DNA of 5,739 nt from contig JAFYKS010000318.1 of NCBI GenBank assembly GCA_017537495.1, positions 1-5,739 on the forward strand. The letters run 5' to 3'. Below are positions 1-5,739 of this stretch, piece by piece (position 1 is the stretch's first letter; each line of letters opens with the position of its first letter). Origin of the DNA: Bacillota bacterium. GTDB lineage: Bacteria; Bacillota; Clostridia; Peptostreptococcales; Anaerovoracaceae. The notes under the pieces were generated by a model that made no database searches, was not told the DNA's origin, and saw nothing but the letters and a program-made list of their open reading frames with translations. A program made the position numbers and the translations under genes.

Positions 1-1
1 A

Positions 2-1462
2 ATCCGCAACTATGTGGAAACCATTCTGGACCTGCCATGGAATAAGGAAAGTAAGACCAATACCGATATTCGCAAGGCAGAAAAAATCCTCAACGAGGAT
101 CACTATGGCCTGGAAAAGGTGAAAGAAAGAGTGCTGGAGTATCTGGCAGTGGTTCACCTGTCCCGCGGCATTAAAGGACCGATTCTCTGTCTGGTGGGAC
201 CTCCGGGTGTGGGCAAAACATCCATTGCCAGATCCATTGCCAGATCCACCGGCCGTGAATTCGTAAGAATGTCCCTGGGCGGCGTACGCGACGAAGCAGA
301 AATCCGCGGACACAGAAGAACCTATATCGGTGCGATTCCGGGCAGAATCATCTCTGCCATGAAGGATGCAGGCACCAAGAATCCGGTCTTCCTCTTTGAC
401 GAAATTGACAAAATCGGCTCCGACTTCAAGGGCGACCCGGCTTCCGCACTGCTGGAAGTACTGGATCCGGAACAGAATAAGGAGTTTACAGACCACTTCT
501 TGGAAGTGCCGTTTGACCTGTCCCGTGTCATGTTTGTAACAACTGCAAACAGCATCGAAACCATTCCTCGTCCGCTACTGGACAGAATGGAAGTGATTCA
601 GGTTTCCGGCTATACCGAGGAAGAAAAGGTAAATATCGCGCAGAAGTACCTGATTCCAAAGCAGGTAAAGAGCCATGGACTGAAGCAGAAAAACTTCTCC
701 ATGACTGAAAAAGCGTTGCGTGATCTGATTAACTACTACACCAGAGAATCCGGTGTACGTAATCTGGAACGTGAAATCGGAAGCCTCTGCCGTAAGGTGG
801 CGCGCCAGAAGGTGGCCAAGAAGGGCAGCGATTTCAAGATTACACCAACCAGCCTGGAAAAGTATCTGGGTAAGAAAAAGTTCCGCTACGACATTGTCGA
901 AGGGGAAAGTGAAGTCGGTGTAGTAACCGGTATGGCGTGGACACAGGTGGGCGGAGATACCCTCTTTGTGGAAACCGCCAAAGTTCCGGGAACCGGAAAG
1001 ATTCAGCTGACCGGCCAGCTGGGCGACGTGATGCAGGAATCTGCACAGGCTGCCATTACATACATCCGCTCCATTGCGGAAGAATACAAGCTGGAAGACG
1101 ATTTCTACAAGAAGTATGATCTTCATGTGCATGTGCCGGAAGGCGCAGTGCCGAAGGACGGCCCTTCTGCCGGAGTGACCATGTTCACCTCTGTAATTTC
1201 TGCACTGACAGGAATTCCGGTGCGCAAGGACGTGGCAATGACCGGGGAAATCACACTCCGCGGCAAGGTACTGCCTGTAGGCGGTATCAAGGAAAAGGTG
1301 CTGGCTGCACACCGTGCAGGTATCCGTACCATCCTGCTGCCGAAGGAAAACGAAGCAGATATTGATGATATTCCGCAGACTGTACGGAAAACTCTCCGTT
1401 TCGTTCTGCTGGAAAGAGCACAGGAAGCGCTGGAATATGCGCTGGCGAAAGAACAGGAATAA
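2..1462 (+). CDS. lon: ATP-dependent protease Lon (LonA type), 5' end missing
   Basis: Lon is a cytoplasmic AAA+ serine protease that unfolds and degrades misfolded and regulatory proteins. The frame is open from base 2 (I-R-N-Y-V-E), so the GTG at 14 is an internal codon and not the start. By comparison with E. coli Lon, roughly 290 N-terminal residues lie outside the window. Counting from the codon at 14, the Walker A motif GPPGVGKT is at residues 62-69, Walker B (PVFLFDEID) at 124-132, and the AAA+ lid follows with [14 protein letters not shown] near 241-254. The C-terminal protease domain has the catalytic serine in PKDGPSAG (S385, bases 1166-1168) and the catalytic lysine in GGIKEK (K428, bases 1295-1297). 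These are 43 residues apart, the same spacing as S679 and K722 in E. coli. All key residues are intact. It ends with TAA three bases before engB, the usual Bacillota arrangement. Confidence 0.98.
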   Translation: MRNYVETILDLPWNKESKTNTDIRKAEKILNEDHYGLEKVKERVLEYLAVVHLSRGIKGPILCLVGPPGVGKTSIARSIARSTGREFVRMSLGGVRDEAEIRGHRRTYIGAIPGRIISAMKDAGTKNPVFLFDEIDKIGSDFKGDPASALLEVLDPEQNKEFTDHFLEVPFDLSRVMFVTTANSIETIPRPLLDRMEVIQVSGYTEEEKVNIAQKYLIPKQVKSHGLKQKNFSMTEKALRDLINYYTRESGVRNLEREIGSLCRKVARQKVAKKGSDFKITPTSLEKYLGKKKFRYDIVEGESEVGVVTGMAWTQVGGDTLFVETAKVPGTGKIQLTGQLGDVMQESAQAAITYIRSIAEEYKLEDDFYKKYDLHVHVPEGAVPKDGPSAGVTMFTSVISALTGIPVRKDVAMTGEITLRGKVLPVGGIKEKVLAAHRAGIRTILLPKENEADIDDIPQTVRKTLRFVLLERAQEALEYALAKEQE

Positions 1463-1465
1463 GAT

Positions 1466-2056
1466 ATGATTAAGATTAAGAAATCCGAACTGGAAACAGT
1501 GGCAGTAAAGCCAAGCCAGTATCCGCCGGTTGGTCTGCCGGAAATTGCTTTCGCAGGCCGTTCCAATGTTGGTAAGTCTTCCCTGCTGAATCTTCTGACC
1601 GGAAGAAAGGCTCTGGCACGTGTATCCGGAAGCCCGGGCAAGACCAGAACCATCAACTTCTATAAGGTCAACGACGAATTCCGTATTGTGGACCTGCCAG
1701 GTTACGGTTACGCGAAGATCTCCAAGTCCGTATCCGAAAACTGGGGCGAGATGATGGAAGCTTACTTAAGCAACCGTGAAGGTCTGAAGAAGGTAATTCA
1801 GCTGGTGGACGTGCGTCATGCACCGTCTGCACAGGACGTACAGATGTATGAATATCTGAAGTATTACGGACTGGACGGCATCGTGGTTGCAACCAAGGCC
1901 GACAAAGTTTCCAGAAATGAACTGCAGAAATGTATCAGCGTAATACGCAAGACTCTGAATCTCTCTCCGGAAGACAAGGTGATTCCGATCTCTTCTCTGA
2001 AGCGTTCCGGACACGATGTTCTGCTGGCTGAGATTGAAAAATTACTGGAGGAATAA
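1466..2056 (+). CDS. engB: Ribosome biogenesis GTP-binding protein EngB/YsxC
   Basis: EngB (YsxC in Bacillus, YihA in E. coli) is a TRAFAC-class GTPase needed for assembly of the large ribosomal subunit. The 196-residue length is normal for the family. The motifs are in order: G1 GRSNVGKSS (31-39), the G2 region with [11 protein letters not shown] (54-64), G3 DLPGYG (76-81), G4 TKAD (143-146) and a G5-like ISSLKRSG (175-182). The ATG at 1466 lies three bases after the lon stop. An AGGAA Shine-Dalgarno at 1455-1459 sits inside the end of lon with a 6-base gap, which supports this start and translational coupling to lon. The family identity is clear. No separate promoter is visible, so it is probably transcribed with lon. 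Confidence 0.97.
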   Translation: MIKIKKSELETVAVKPSQYPPVGLPEIAFAGRSNVGKSSLLNLLTGRKALARVSGSPGKTRTINFYKVNDEFRIVDLPGYGYAKISKSVSENWGEMMEAYLSNREGLKKVIQLVDVRHAPSAQDVQMYEYLKYYGLDGIVVATKADKVSRNELQKCISVIRKTLNLSPEDKVIPISSLKRSGHDVLLAEIEKLLEE

Positions 2057-2380
2057 ATGAACTTCATCAGTTTTCGGGTGATTCTGAGCAGAATCAAGGC
2101 AATTAAGGCAATGATGACCGATAAGACCGTGCCGAAGCGGAAGAAACTTCTGGTTATTGCGGGGCTGGTTTATCTTTTCATGCCTCTGGACATCGCCCCT
2201 GTGGTTTTGGGGCCGGTGGCACTGGTAGATGACCTTGTTTTGTGGACCTGGATTCTGTGGAATCTGAAGGATACACTGGACGCCTACTGGGTTGGAGAAA
2301 AAGTTAATGATTTTTCGAAAGATTTTAGTGGAAAAAATCTGGTAGAAGGTGTAGAATTTAAAGTAGATGAAGAAGAGTAA
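2057..2380 (+). CDS. DUF1232 (YkvA-like) small membrane protein
   Basis: This 107-residue protein carries the DUF1232 signature. A basic stretch (PKRKK, 26-30) is followed by a hydrophobic hairpin with YLFMPLDIAP (39-48), which matches the family's YLxSPxDLIP pattern. Then comes VDDLVL (57-62), matching the family's LDDL motif, and a second hydrophobic segment to about residue 69. The C-terminal third (about 76-107) is charged, ends in an acidic run and is probably soluble. The molecular function of the family is unknown; membrane association is inferred from hydrophobicity. Its ATG directly abuts the engB TAA, and GGAGGAA at 2047-2053 is a strong Shine-Dalgarno embedded in the last codons of engB, so translational coupling is likely. 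No transcription terminator is seen after it. Confidence 0.85.
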   Translation: MNFISFRVILSRIKAIKAMMTDKTVPKRKKLLVIAGLVYLFMPLDIAPVVLGPVALVDDLVLWTWILWNLKDTLDAYWVGEKVNDFSKDFSGKNLVEGVEFKVDEEE

Positions 2381-2412
2381 CAATCTTGTTCAAATTAATT
2401 TATTATCAATGT
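2381..2412 (+). promoter_or_regulatory. Possible promoter region for pduL
   Basis: The spacer between the DUF1232 gene and pduL is AT-rich and contains TATTAT (2401-2406), a five-of-six match to the -10 consensus. No good -35 box stands 16-18 bases upstream. TTGTTC at 2386-2391 is similar to a -35 box but is too close to TATTAT to pair with it. A separate promoter would fit the codon bias and the dedicated terminator of pduL. The exact site is uncertain, and readthrough from the lon operon is also possible because no terminator intervenes. Confidence 0.3.
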
Positions 2413-2420
2413 AAAGGAGA
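2413..2420 (+). promoter_or_regulatory. Strong ribosome binding site of pduL
   Basis: AAAGGAGA is a near-perfect complement to the 16S rRNA 3' end. It lies 11 bases before the ATG at 2432, slightly longer than usual spacing. No better in-frame start lies between it and the ATG, and the conserved N-terminus of the protein agrees with this start. Confidence 0.8.
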
Positions 2421-2431
2421 TACATAAAGAA

Positions 2432-3004
2432 ATGGGCTACGAAGTAAAAATCGGTTTATCCAACAAGCACTTACACTTAAGCGCAGAACACATTGAAGCA
2501 TTATTTGGTGCAGGTCACGAACTGACCCCAACCAAGCCACTGGTACAGCCTGGTCAGTTTGCTGCTGAAGAAAAGGTTGATATCGTTGGTCCTAAGGGCA
2601 CTCTGAAGGGTATCAGAGTTCTGGGTCCTGCTAGACCTGAAACTCAGGTTGAACTGGCTATGACTGATGCAAGAACTATCGGCATCAAGGCTCCAGTAAG
2701 AGAATCCGGTAAGCTGGAAGGCACTCCTGGCTGCAAGCTGGTTGGTCCTTGCGGTGAAGTTGAACTGGATCACGGTGTAATGGTTGCTCTGAGACACGTT
2801 CACTTAAACGAAGAACAGGCTGCTGAAGCTGGCGTAAAGGACGGCGAATTTGTAAGCATCAAGATCGAAGGCGAAAGAGGCCTGGTATTTGACAACGTTC
2901 TGGTAAGAGCTGGTTCCAAGCACGAAAGAGAAGTTCACCTGGATACTGACGAAGGTAACGCAGCTGGCTGCGGTCCTGATGCAGTATGCACCATCATTAA
3001 GTAA
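2432..3004 (+). CDS. pduL: Phosphate propanoyltransferase / phosphotransacylase PduL
   Basis: PduL-type phosphotransacylases interconvert acyl-CoA plus phosphate with acyl-phosphate plus CoA, feeding acetate or propionate kinase for ATP. They are unrelated to the classical Pta. The 190-residue protein has the family hallmarks: SNKHLHLS (10-17, with H13 and H15), QPGQFAAEE (39-47), VLGPARPETQVE (63-74), RHVHL (121-125, H122 and H124) and HLDTDEGNAAG (169-179). The histidines match the metal-binding positions of the family. The protein begins straight at the first catalytic domain and lacks the amphipathic N-terminal extension that targets microcompartment PduLs, so a cytosolic role is inferred. 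No microcompartment shell gene is nearby. All eight arginines are AGA and all ten prolines are CCT or CCA, unlike the CCG-rich neighbours; this suggests high expression. The preferred acyl group cannot be told from sequence. Confidence 0.95.
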   Translation: MGYEVKIGLSNKHLHLSAEHIEALFGAGHELTPTKPLVQPGQFAAEEKVDIVGPKGTLKGIRVLGPARPETQVELAMTDARTIGIKAPVRESGKLEGTPGCKLVGPCGEVELDHGVMVALRHVHLNEEQAAEAGVKDGEFVSIKIEGERGLVFDNVLVRAGSKHEREVHLDTDEGNAAGCGPDAVCTIIK

Positions 3005-3020
3005 TTTAAAACAATTGCAT

Positions 3021-3057
3021 AATACAGAGGGCGGAAGTAATTCCGCCTTTTGTATTT
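3021..3057 (+). terminator. Intrinsic terminator of pduL
   Basis: The core stem GGCGGAA (3030-3036) pairs with TTCCGCC (3041-3047) across a GTAA loop and is followed by TTTTGTATTT. Pairing can extend outward to 3021 and 3056, giving a 16-bp stem with two G-U pairs. It begins 16 bases after the pduL stop codon and separates pduL from the next unit. The extended stem also absorbs the U-tract, which is common for strong terminators. Confidence 0.92.
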
Positions 3058-3086
3058 CCAAAAACATATAGCAGGAAAACAAGGGG

Positions 3087-3097
3087 TATGATATAAT
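3087..3097 (+). promoter_or_regulatory. Extended -10 promoter for the downstream four-gene unit
   Basis: A perfect TATAAT (3092-3097) is preceded by TG plus one base (TG at 3089-3090), forming an extended -10 element. The hexamer 17 bases upstream (3069-3074) is a poor -35 match, which an extended -10 can tolerate. The element lies just after the pduL terminator and about 40 bases before the next start codon, as expected for a sigma-A promoter. The predicted transcription start is near 3104. Confidence 0.7.
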
Positions 3098-3137
3098 AAT
3101 ATGTTAAGAAGACAGATTATGAAAGAAGGTTATCACC

Positions 3138-3800
3138 ATGAGCAGATTTAAGACAATTTGTTCCATTATATTGGTGTTCAGCATAGTGATTGTAACTTTG
3201 ACACTGGGACAGAGTCTGATTTTCAGACTTCCGGATATGTATCTGTTCCATTTCAATGACTCCCGGTGCGTGGATAAACTGTATACATCTCTGACCAGCA
3301 CACAGATGGCAGATGAGATTGCAGGTTTTATGAATTCTTTCCGTCCGGAGGAATTTCAGGTTCATGATTTTACAGGATATGATGAACTGCCGATTTTTGA
3401 CAGCAGAGACAGTTATAATATGATGGTTCTGAAGAAAATGGTGGATGTGAGCGGTATTTTCTGCGTCATCGGCCTGATTCTGATGGTATCGATTTATATC
3501 CTGCTTGTGCGGGATGAGGAGACCAGACTGCTGCGTAAGAGCTTCCTGGCAGGTGCAGCTTTCAGCGGTGCAGCTATTGTGCTGCAGGCGGTAATTCTGT
3601 CTGCTGCCGGTCTTCGGAGCAGCTACTTCCGTCTCTGGGGTGTGCGCCAGGCCGCAGAAGATTCCAAGCTGGAGCTGATTATGGGCGACGATTTCTGGGC
3701 GGTATGCACCGTATTTCTTACAGGAATTTCGCTGATTATTCTGGCAGTGCTTGCCTATGTGAATTACAGGGTGACACGTCCGCCGAGAATATTTTACTAG
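3138..3800 (+). CDS. Four-helix membrane protein, DUF1461/TIGR01906-like
   Basis: This 220-residue protein has a predicted membrane helix at about 7-27, an external domain of about 75 residues, and three more helices near 106-124, 135-156 and 187-208. This layout resembles the DUF1461/TIGR01906 family of Bacillota, which includes Lit, the lipoprotein intramolecular transacylase. VLKKMVDVSGIF (97-108) resembles the family's H-M-x-D-V segment but has lysine where I recall histidine. YFRLWG...LELIMGDDFW (163-187) resembles the second conserved segment, again without histidine. The only histidines are H38 and H76. Family assignment is therefore tentative, and Lit activity should not be assumed. 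The ATG at 3138 has an AGAAGG ribosome site at 3124-3129. It is the first gene after the extended -10 promoter and lies 23 bases before the DJ-1-family gene. Confidence 0.6.
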   Translation: MSRFKTICSIILVFSIVIVTLTLGQSLIFRLPDMYLFHFNDSRCVDKLYTSLTSTQMADEIAGFMNSFRPEEFQVHDFTGYDELPIFDSRDSYNMMVLKKMVDVSGIFCVIGLILMVSIYILLVRDEETRLLRKSFLAGAAFSGAAIVLQAVILSAAGLRSSYFRLWGVRQAAEDSKLELIMGDDFWAVCTVFLTGISLIILAVLAYVNYRVTRPPRIFY

Positions 3801-3806
3801 ATTTTG

Positions 3807-3814
3807 AAAGGAGG
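3807..3814 (+). promoter_or_regulatory. Ribosome binding site that fixes the DJ-1-family start
   Basis: AAAGGAGG is a full-strength Shine-Dalgarno placed 9 bases before the ATG at 3824. The reading frame remains open further upstream to an ATG at 3704, but that would add 40 residues overlapping the membrane-protein gene and unlike the family. This site decides for 3824. Confidence 0.9.
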
Positions 3815-3823
3815 GACAGGAGA

Positions 3824-4375
3824 ATGGTATACATTCATCTTGCAGAAGGATTTGAAGAAATTGAGGCACTGACACCTTGCGACCTGCTTCGCAGAGTCGG
3901 TGTAGATGTAAAGACTGTATCCGTTACCGGTGAAAAGGTGGTAACAGGTGCACATTCCATCCGTGTAGAGGCGGATCTGCTGTTTGAAGAAGCTGACTAT
4001 GACAGCTGCAGCATGATTGTGCTGCCGGGAGGACTGCCGGGTGCATTCAACCTGCAGGATCACGCAGGTCTGGAAGCGCAGATCAGAAAATTTGCGGAAG
4101 AAGACCGGCCGCTGGCTGCAATCTGTGCGGCACCGCTGGTATTTGGTTCCCACGGTGTTCTGAACGGAAGAATGGCGACGATTTATCCGGGCATGGAAGC
4201 TAACCTGACAGGAGGAGAAGCTGTAGACAAGCCGGTGGTTTGCGACGGAAACCTGATTACTTCTCAGGGACCGGGAACTGCTATGGAGTTTGCACTGACA
4301 ATTGTAAACTTCTTTAAGGGGGAAGAAGTTACACTGGATTTAAGAAAAGATTTATTACTGGAAAGAAGAGTATAG
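3824..4375 (+). CDS. DJ-1/PfpI (YajL-like) family protein
   Basis: The 183-residue product closely resembles the DJ-1/YajL branch of the DJ-1/PfpI superfamily, whose members have been reported as protein chaperones, cofactorless glyoxalases or deglycases. AEGFEEIEAL (7-16) supplies the conserved glutamate (E14, equivalent to human DJ-1 E18). VLPGGLPGA (66-74) is the family glycine-rich turn. AAICAAP (98-104) is the nucleophile elbow with C101, equivalent to DJ-1 C106. TSQGPGTAMEFAL (146-158) matches the family's TSxGPGTxxEFAL block. Y121 in IYPG replaces DJ-1 H126, as is common in bacterial YajL-like proteins. The protein starts directly at the first beta strand and has no signal peptide, so it is cytosolic. 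It is followed after three bases by the PHP gene, suggesting coupled translation. The physiological substrate is not predictable from sequence. Confidence 0.93.
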   Translation: MVYIHLAEGFEEIEALTPCDLLRRVGVDVKTVSVTGEKVVTGAHSIRVEADLLFEEADYDSCSMIVLPGGLPGAFNLQDHAGLEAQIRKFAEEDRPLAAICAAPLVFGSHGVLNGRMATIYPGMEANLTGGEAVDKPVVCDGNLITSQGPGTAMEFALTIVNFFKGEEVTLDLRKDLLLERRV

Positions 4376-4378
4376 CAA

Positions 4379-5170
4379 ATGGGTTATAAAGTAGATTATC
4401 ACGTTCATTCATGGTGCTCCGACGGTACCATGAAACCGACAGAACTGGTGCGTAAGTACCATGAAGAAGGATACGATATTATTTCAATTACAGACCATGA
4501 CGGCATCGATGGAATTGCAGAAGCCCTGATCGCAGGGGAGGCACTGAAGATTCAGGTAATCACCGGTGTGGAACTGTCTGCGGATTTCGAAGGTATCAAC
4601 CTGCACATCCTGGGTTACAAGTTTGACCATGAAAATGAAGAACTGCAGGAAAAGATGGAAGAACTCCGCGGGTACCGTAAGGAAAGAAATGAGAAGATTC
4701 TGGCAGCACTGCAGAATATGGGATATGACATCACCATGGAAGATGCCAAGCAGCGCAAGGGCCAGAAATATATCGGCAAGCCGAATTTTGCGAGAGCACT
4801 GGTGGCTAAGGGCTATGTGGGCAGCGTAAAGGAAGCTTTTGCAGAGGGTGTATTCCTGAATGCACCGGAAATCAGAGCCATCGAAAGAAAGAAGATGACT
4901 GCAGAAGAAGCAATCAAGCTGATTGCACAGGCCGGCGGCATGGCAGTTCTGGCACATCCTGCAAAGATTAAGAAAATCGGAGAAAGAGGCAGCGAAGAAT
5001 ACTGGAAGAACTTCGAAGAACTTCTCCGCAGTCTGAAGAAGATAGGCCTGAAGGGACTGGAATGTTTCTATCCGGAACATACCGAAGAAGAACAGCTGAA
5101 GTTTGCAGTGCTGGCAGGCAAGTTCCATCTGCACATGACAGAGGGGTCTGATTATCACGGCGATGAATAA
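4379..5170 (+). CDS. PHP-domain phosphoesterase, TrpH/RNase AM (YciV)-like
   Basis: This 263-residue protein belongs to the PHP superfamily of metal-dependent phosphoesterases. Relatives include a 3',5'-nucleoside bisphosphate phosphatase and the 5'-3' exonuclease RNase AM. Metal-ligand motifs are all present: DYHVHSWCSDG (6-16; H8, H10, D15), ITDHDG (37-42; H40), TGVELSA (62-68; E65), INLHILGY (73-80; H76), LAHP (191-194; H193) and GSDYHG (256-261; D258, H260). A helical insertion (about 84-180) contains GKPNFARAL (133-141), typical of this subfamily. Substrate (nucleotide or RNA end) is inferred from family only. The ATG at 4379 lies three bases after the DJ-1-family stop with only a weak GAAGAG site (4365-4370), so it probably relies on coupling. 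The C-terminus stops two residues after SDYHG, shorter than usual; the next bases in another frame read NKPE, the expected continuation. Confidence 0.92.
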   Translation: MGYKVDYHVHSWCSDGTMKPTELVRKYHEEGYDIISITDHDGIDGIAEALIAGEALKIQVITGVELSADFEGINLHILGYKFDHENEELQEKMEELRGYRKERNEKILAALQNMGYDITMEDAKQRKGQKYIGKPNFARALVAKGYVGSVKEAFAEGVFLNAPEIRAIERKKMTAEEAIKLIAQAGGMAVLAHPAKIKKIGERGSEEYWKNFEELLRSLKKIGLKGLECFYPEHTEEEQLKFAVLAGKFHLHMTEGSDYHGDE

Positions 5171-5175
5171 GCCGG

Positions 5176-5181
5176 AAGGAG
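5176..5181 (+). promoter_or_regulatory. Ribosome binding site of glpP
   Basis: AAGGAG lies 7 bases before the ATG at 5189 and just after the PHP stop codon. It supports that ATG as the glpP start, and the translated N-terminus also aligns with the start of the family. Confidence 0.85.
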
Positions 5182-5188
5182 TATCACT

Positions 5189-5739
5189 ATGGGTGACAAA
5201 GCAGTTTTCAACAACCGTAGAGTGGCAGCGGCAGTGCGTACCCAGGAAGATTTTCTGGCAGCACTGGATTCCAGCGTTGATGTTATTTTTCTGCTGTATT
5301 CCAATATTCTGACGGTAGGGGAGCACATTCAGAAGAGCCATGATGCCGGGAAGAAAGTCTTTGTACATATGGACTTTACGGAAGGAATCGGCAAAGACCG
5401 TGCAGGTCTTCAGTATCTGAAAGGGCTTGGGGCTGACGGTATTCTGACTACGAAGACCAGTATGATCCGCCCTGCTAAAGAAGCTGGTTTGATTACGGTA
5501 CAGCGGTTCTTCATTCTGGATTCCCATTCTGTGGATACGGCGCTGGATTCCATCCGTATCGCCAAGCCGGATGTGGTTGAAATCATGCCGGGTGTTGTGG
5601 TAAAGAAAATCAAAGAGTTTGCAGATAAAGTCAATACTCCGATTCTGGTGGGAGGCCTTCTGGAGTTTCCGGAAGAAGTGGATGCGGCCATTGAAGCCGG
5701 AGCCACTGCAGTTTCCACTGCAGACCGGATTTTATGGGA
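5189..5739 (+). CDS. glpP: Glycerol-3-phosphate-responsive antiterminator GlpP, 3' end missing
   Basis: GlpP is a cytoplasmic regulator that, in Bacillus subtilis, binds glycerol-3-phosphate and the leader mRNA of glp genes to prevent premature termination, so that glycerol uptake and oxidation genes are expressed. The visible 183 residues have the G3P_antiterm (TIM-barrel-like) pattern: VIFLLYSNI (32-40), VFVHMDFTEGIGKDRAG (57-73), ADGILTTK (82-89), TVQRFFILDS (103-112), VVEIMPGVV (129-137), ILVGGLL (152-158) and GATAVSTADRILW (171-183). The frame is open at the right edge with two bases left over. Family members end shortly after this LW, so only a few residues are probably missing. It lies 18 bases after the PHP gene with its own good ribosome site. 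Any glp target genes (glpF, glpK, glpD) would be outside the window; no antiterminator leader target is visible here. Confidence 0.93.
   Translation, partial: MGDKAVFNNRRVAAAVRTQEDFLAALDSSVDVIFLLYSNILTVGEHIQKSHDAGKKVFVHMDFTEGIGKDRAGLQYLKGLGADGILTTKTSMIRPAKEAGLITVQRFFILDSHSVDTALDSIRIAKPDVVEIMPGVVVKKIKEFADKVNTPILVGGLLEFPEEVDAAIEAGATAVSTADRILW

Noticed and set aside
14..16. GTG as the start codon of lon
   Set aside because: The frame is open to the window edge and the preceding residues (I-R-N-Y) continue the Lon sequence, so the gene is simply cut by the window.
221..248. Perfect tandem repeat of the 12-mer TCCATTGCCAGA (2.3 copies) in lon, just after the Walker A codons
   Set aside because: The encoded [10 protein letters not shown] has the same length as the matching helix in other Lon proteins (for example SLAKSIAKSL), so it is not a recent duplication and shows no sign of a regulatory role.
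575..1312. Long minus-strand open frame opposite lon
   Set aside because: It lies wholly opposite the conserved AAA+ and protease domains of Lon, its translation resembles no known protein, and no ribosome site supports it.
2381..2431. Possible riboswitch or attenuator before pduL
   Set aside because: Only 51 bases separate the genes and no stable hairpin or terminator is visible there.
3704..3823. Upstream in-frame extension of the DJ-1-family gene to an ATG at 3704
   Set aside because: It would overlap the upstream gene by nearly 100 bases and add 40 residues absent from the family. The strong ribosome site at 3807-3814 points to 3824.
3117..3875. Minus-strand open frame of 252 codons opposite the membrane-protein gene
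   Set aside because: Its translation is rich in His, Cys and Gln as is typical of antisense frames. The plus strand has a promoter, a ribosome site and a coherent membrane topology.
4484..5527. Minus-strand open frame of 347 codons opposite the PHP and glpP genes
   Set aside because: It spans two well-supported plus-strand genes with intact family motifs and is an antisense by-product of their codon usage.

Overview
The window looks like an ordinary chromosomal housekeeping region from a low-to-mid GC member of the Bacillota, most likely an anaerobic Clostridia-type bacterium. Three things point there: the lon-engB (ysxC) gene order, strong AAGGAGG-type ribosome binding sites, and the combination of a stand-alone PduL-type phosphotransacylase with a Clostridia/Bacilli-type GlpP antiterminator. 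All genes lie on the plus strand and they fill nearly the whole window. I see no rRNA, tRNA, CRISPR array, insertion sequence, phage gene or origin, and no stretch over 300 bases lacks a gene.

The first unit (1-2380) is a tight operon. It holds the 3' two-thirds of lon (the ATP-dependent protease, cut by the window's left edge), then engB (a ribosome-assembly GTPase, 3 bases after lon), then a small DUF1232 membrane protein whose ATG follows the engB stop with no gap. The second unit (about 2381-3057) is monocistronic: pduL, with a strong Shine-Dalgarno and a clear intrinsic terminator. Its codon usage is much more biased than that of its neighbours, which suggests high expression, and it has no extension for targeting to a microcompartment. 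It is therefore probably the cell's general acetyl-CoA/acetyl-phosphate enzyme.

The third unit starts at an extended -10 promoter near 3087-3097 and runs to the right edge. It encodes a four-helix membrane protein resembling DUF1461/TIGR01906, a DJ-1/PfpI-family protein, a PHP-domain phosphoesterase of the TrpH/RNase AM type, and GlpP, the glycerol-3-phosphate-responsive antiterminator. GlpP is cut only a few residues before its expected end. The close spacing of these four genes (23, 3 and 18 bases, with no visible terminator) suggests co-transcription. No obvious single pathway joins them, though glycerol catabolism and carbonyl-stress defence are a possible link between GlpP and the DJ-1 protein.

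I found no convincing new biological system. The points most worth a second look are the strongly biased, independently terminated pduL, the membrane protein that appears to lack the histidines of its presumed family (Lit), and the PHP gene that stops exactly where a one-base frame change would continue the family's conserved tail.
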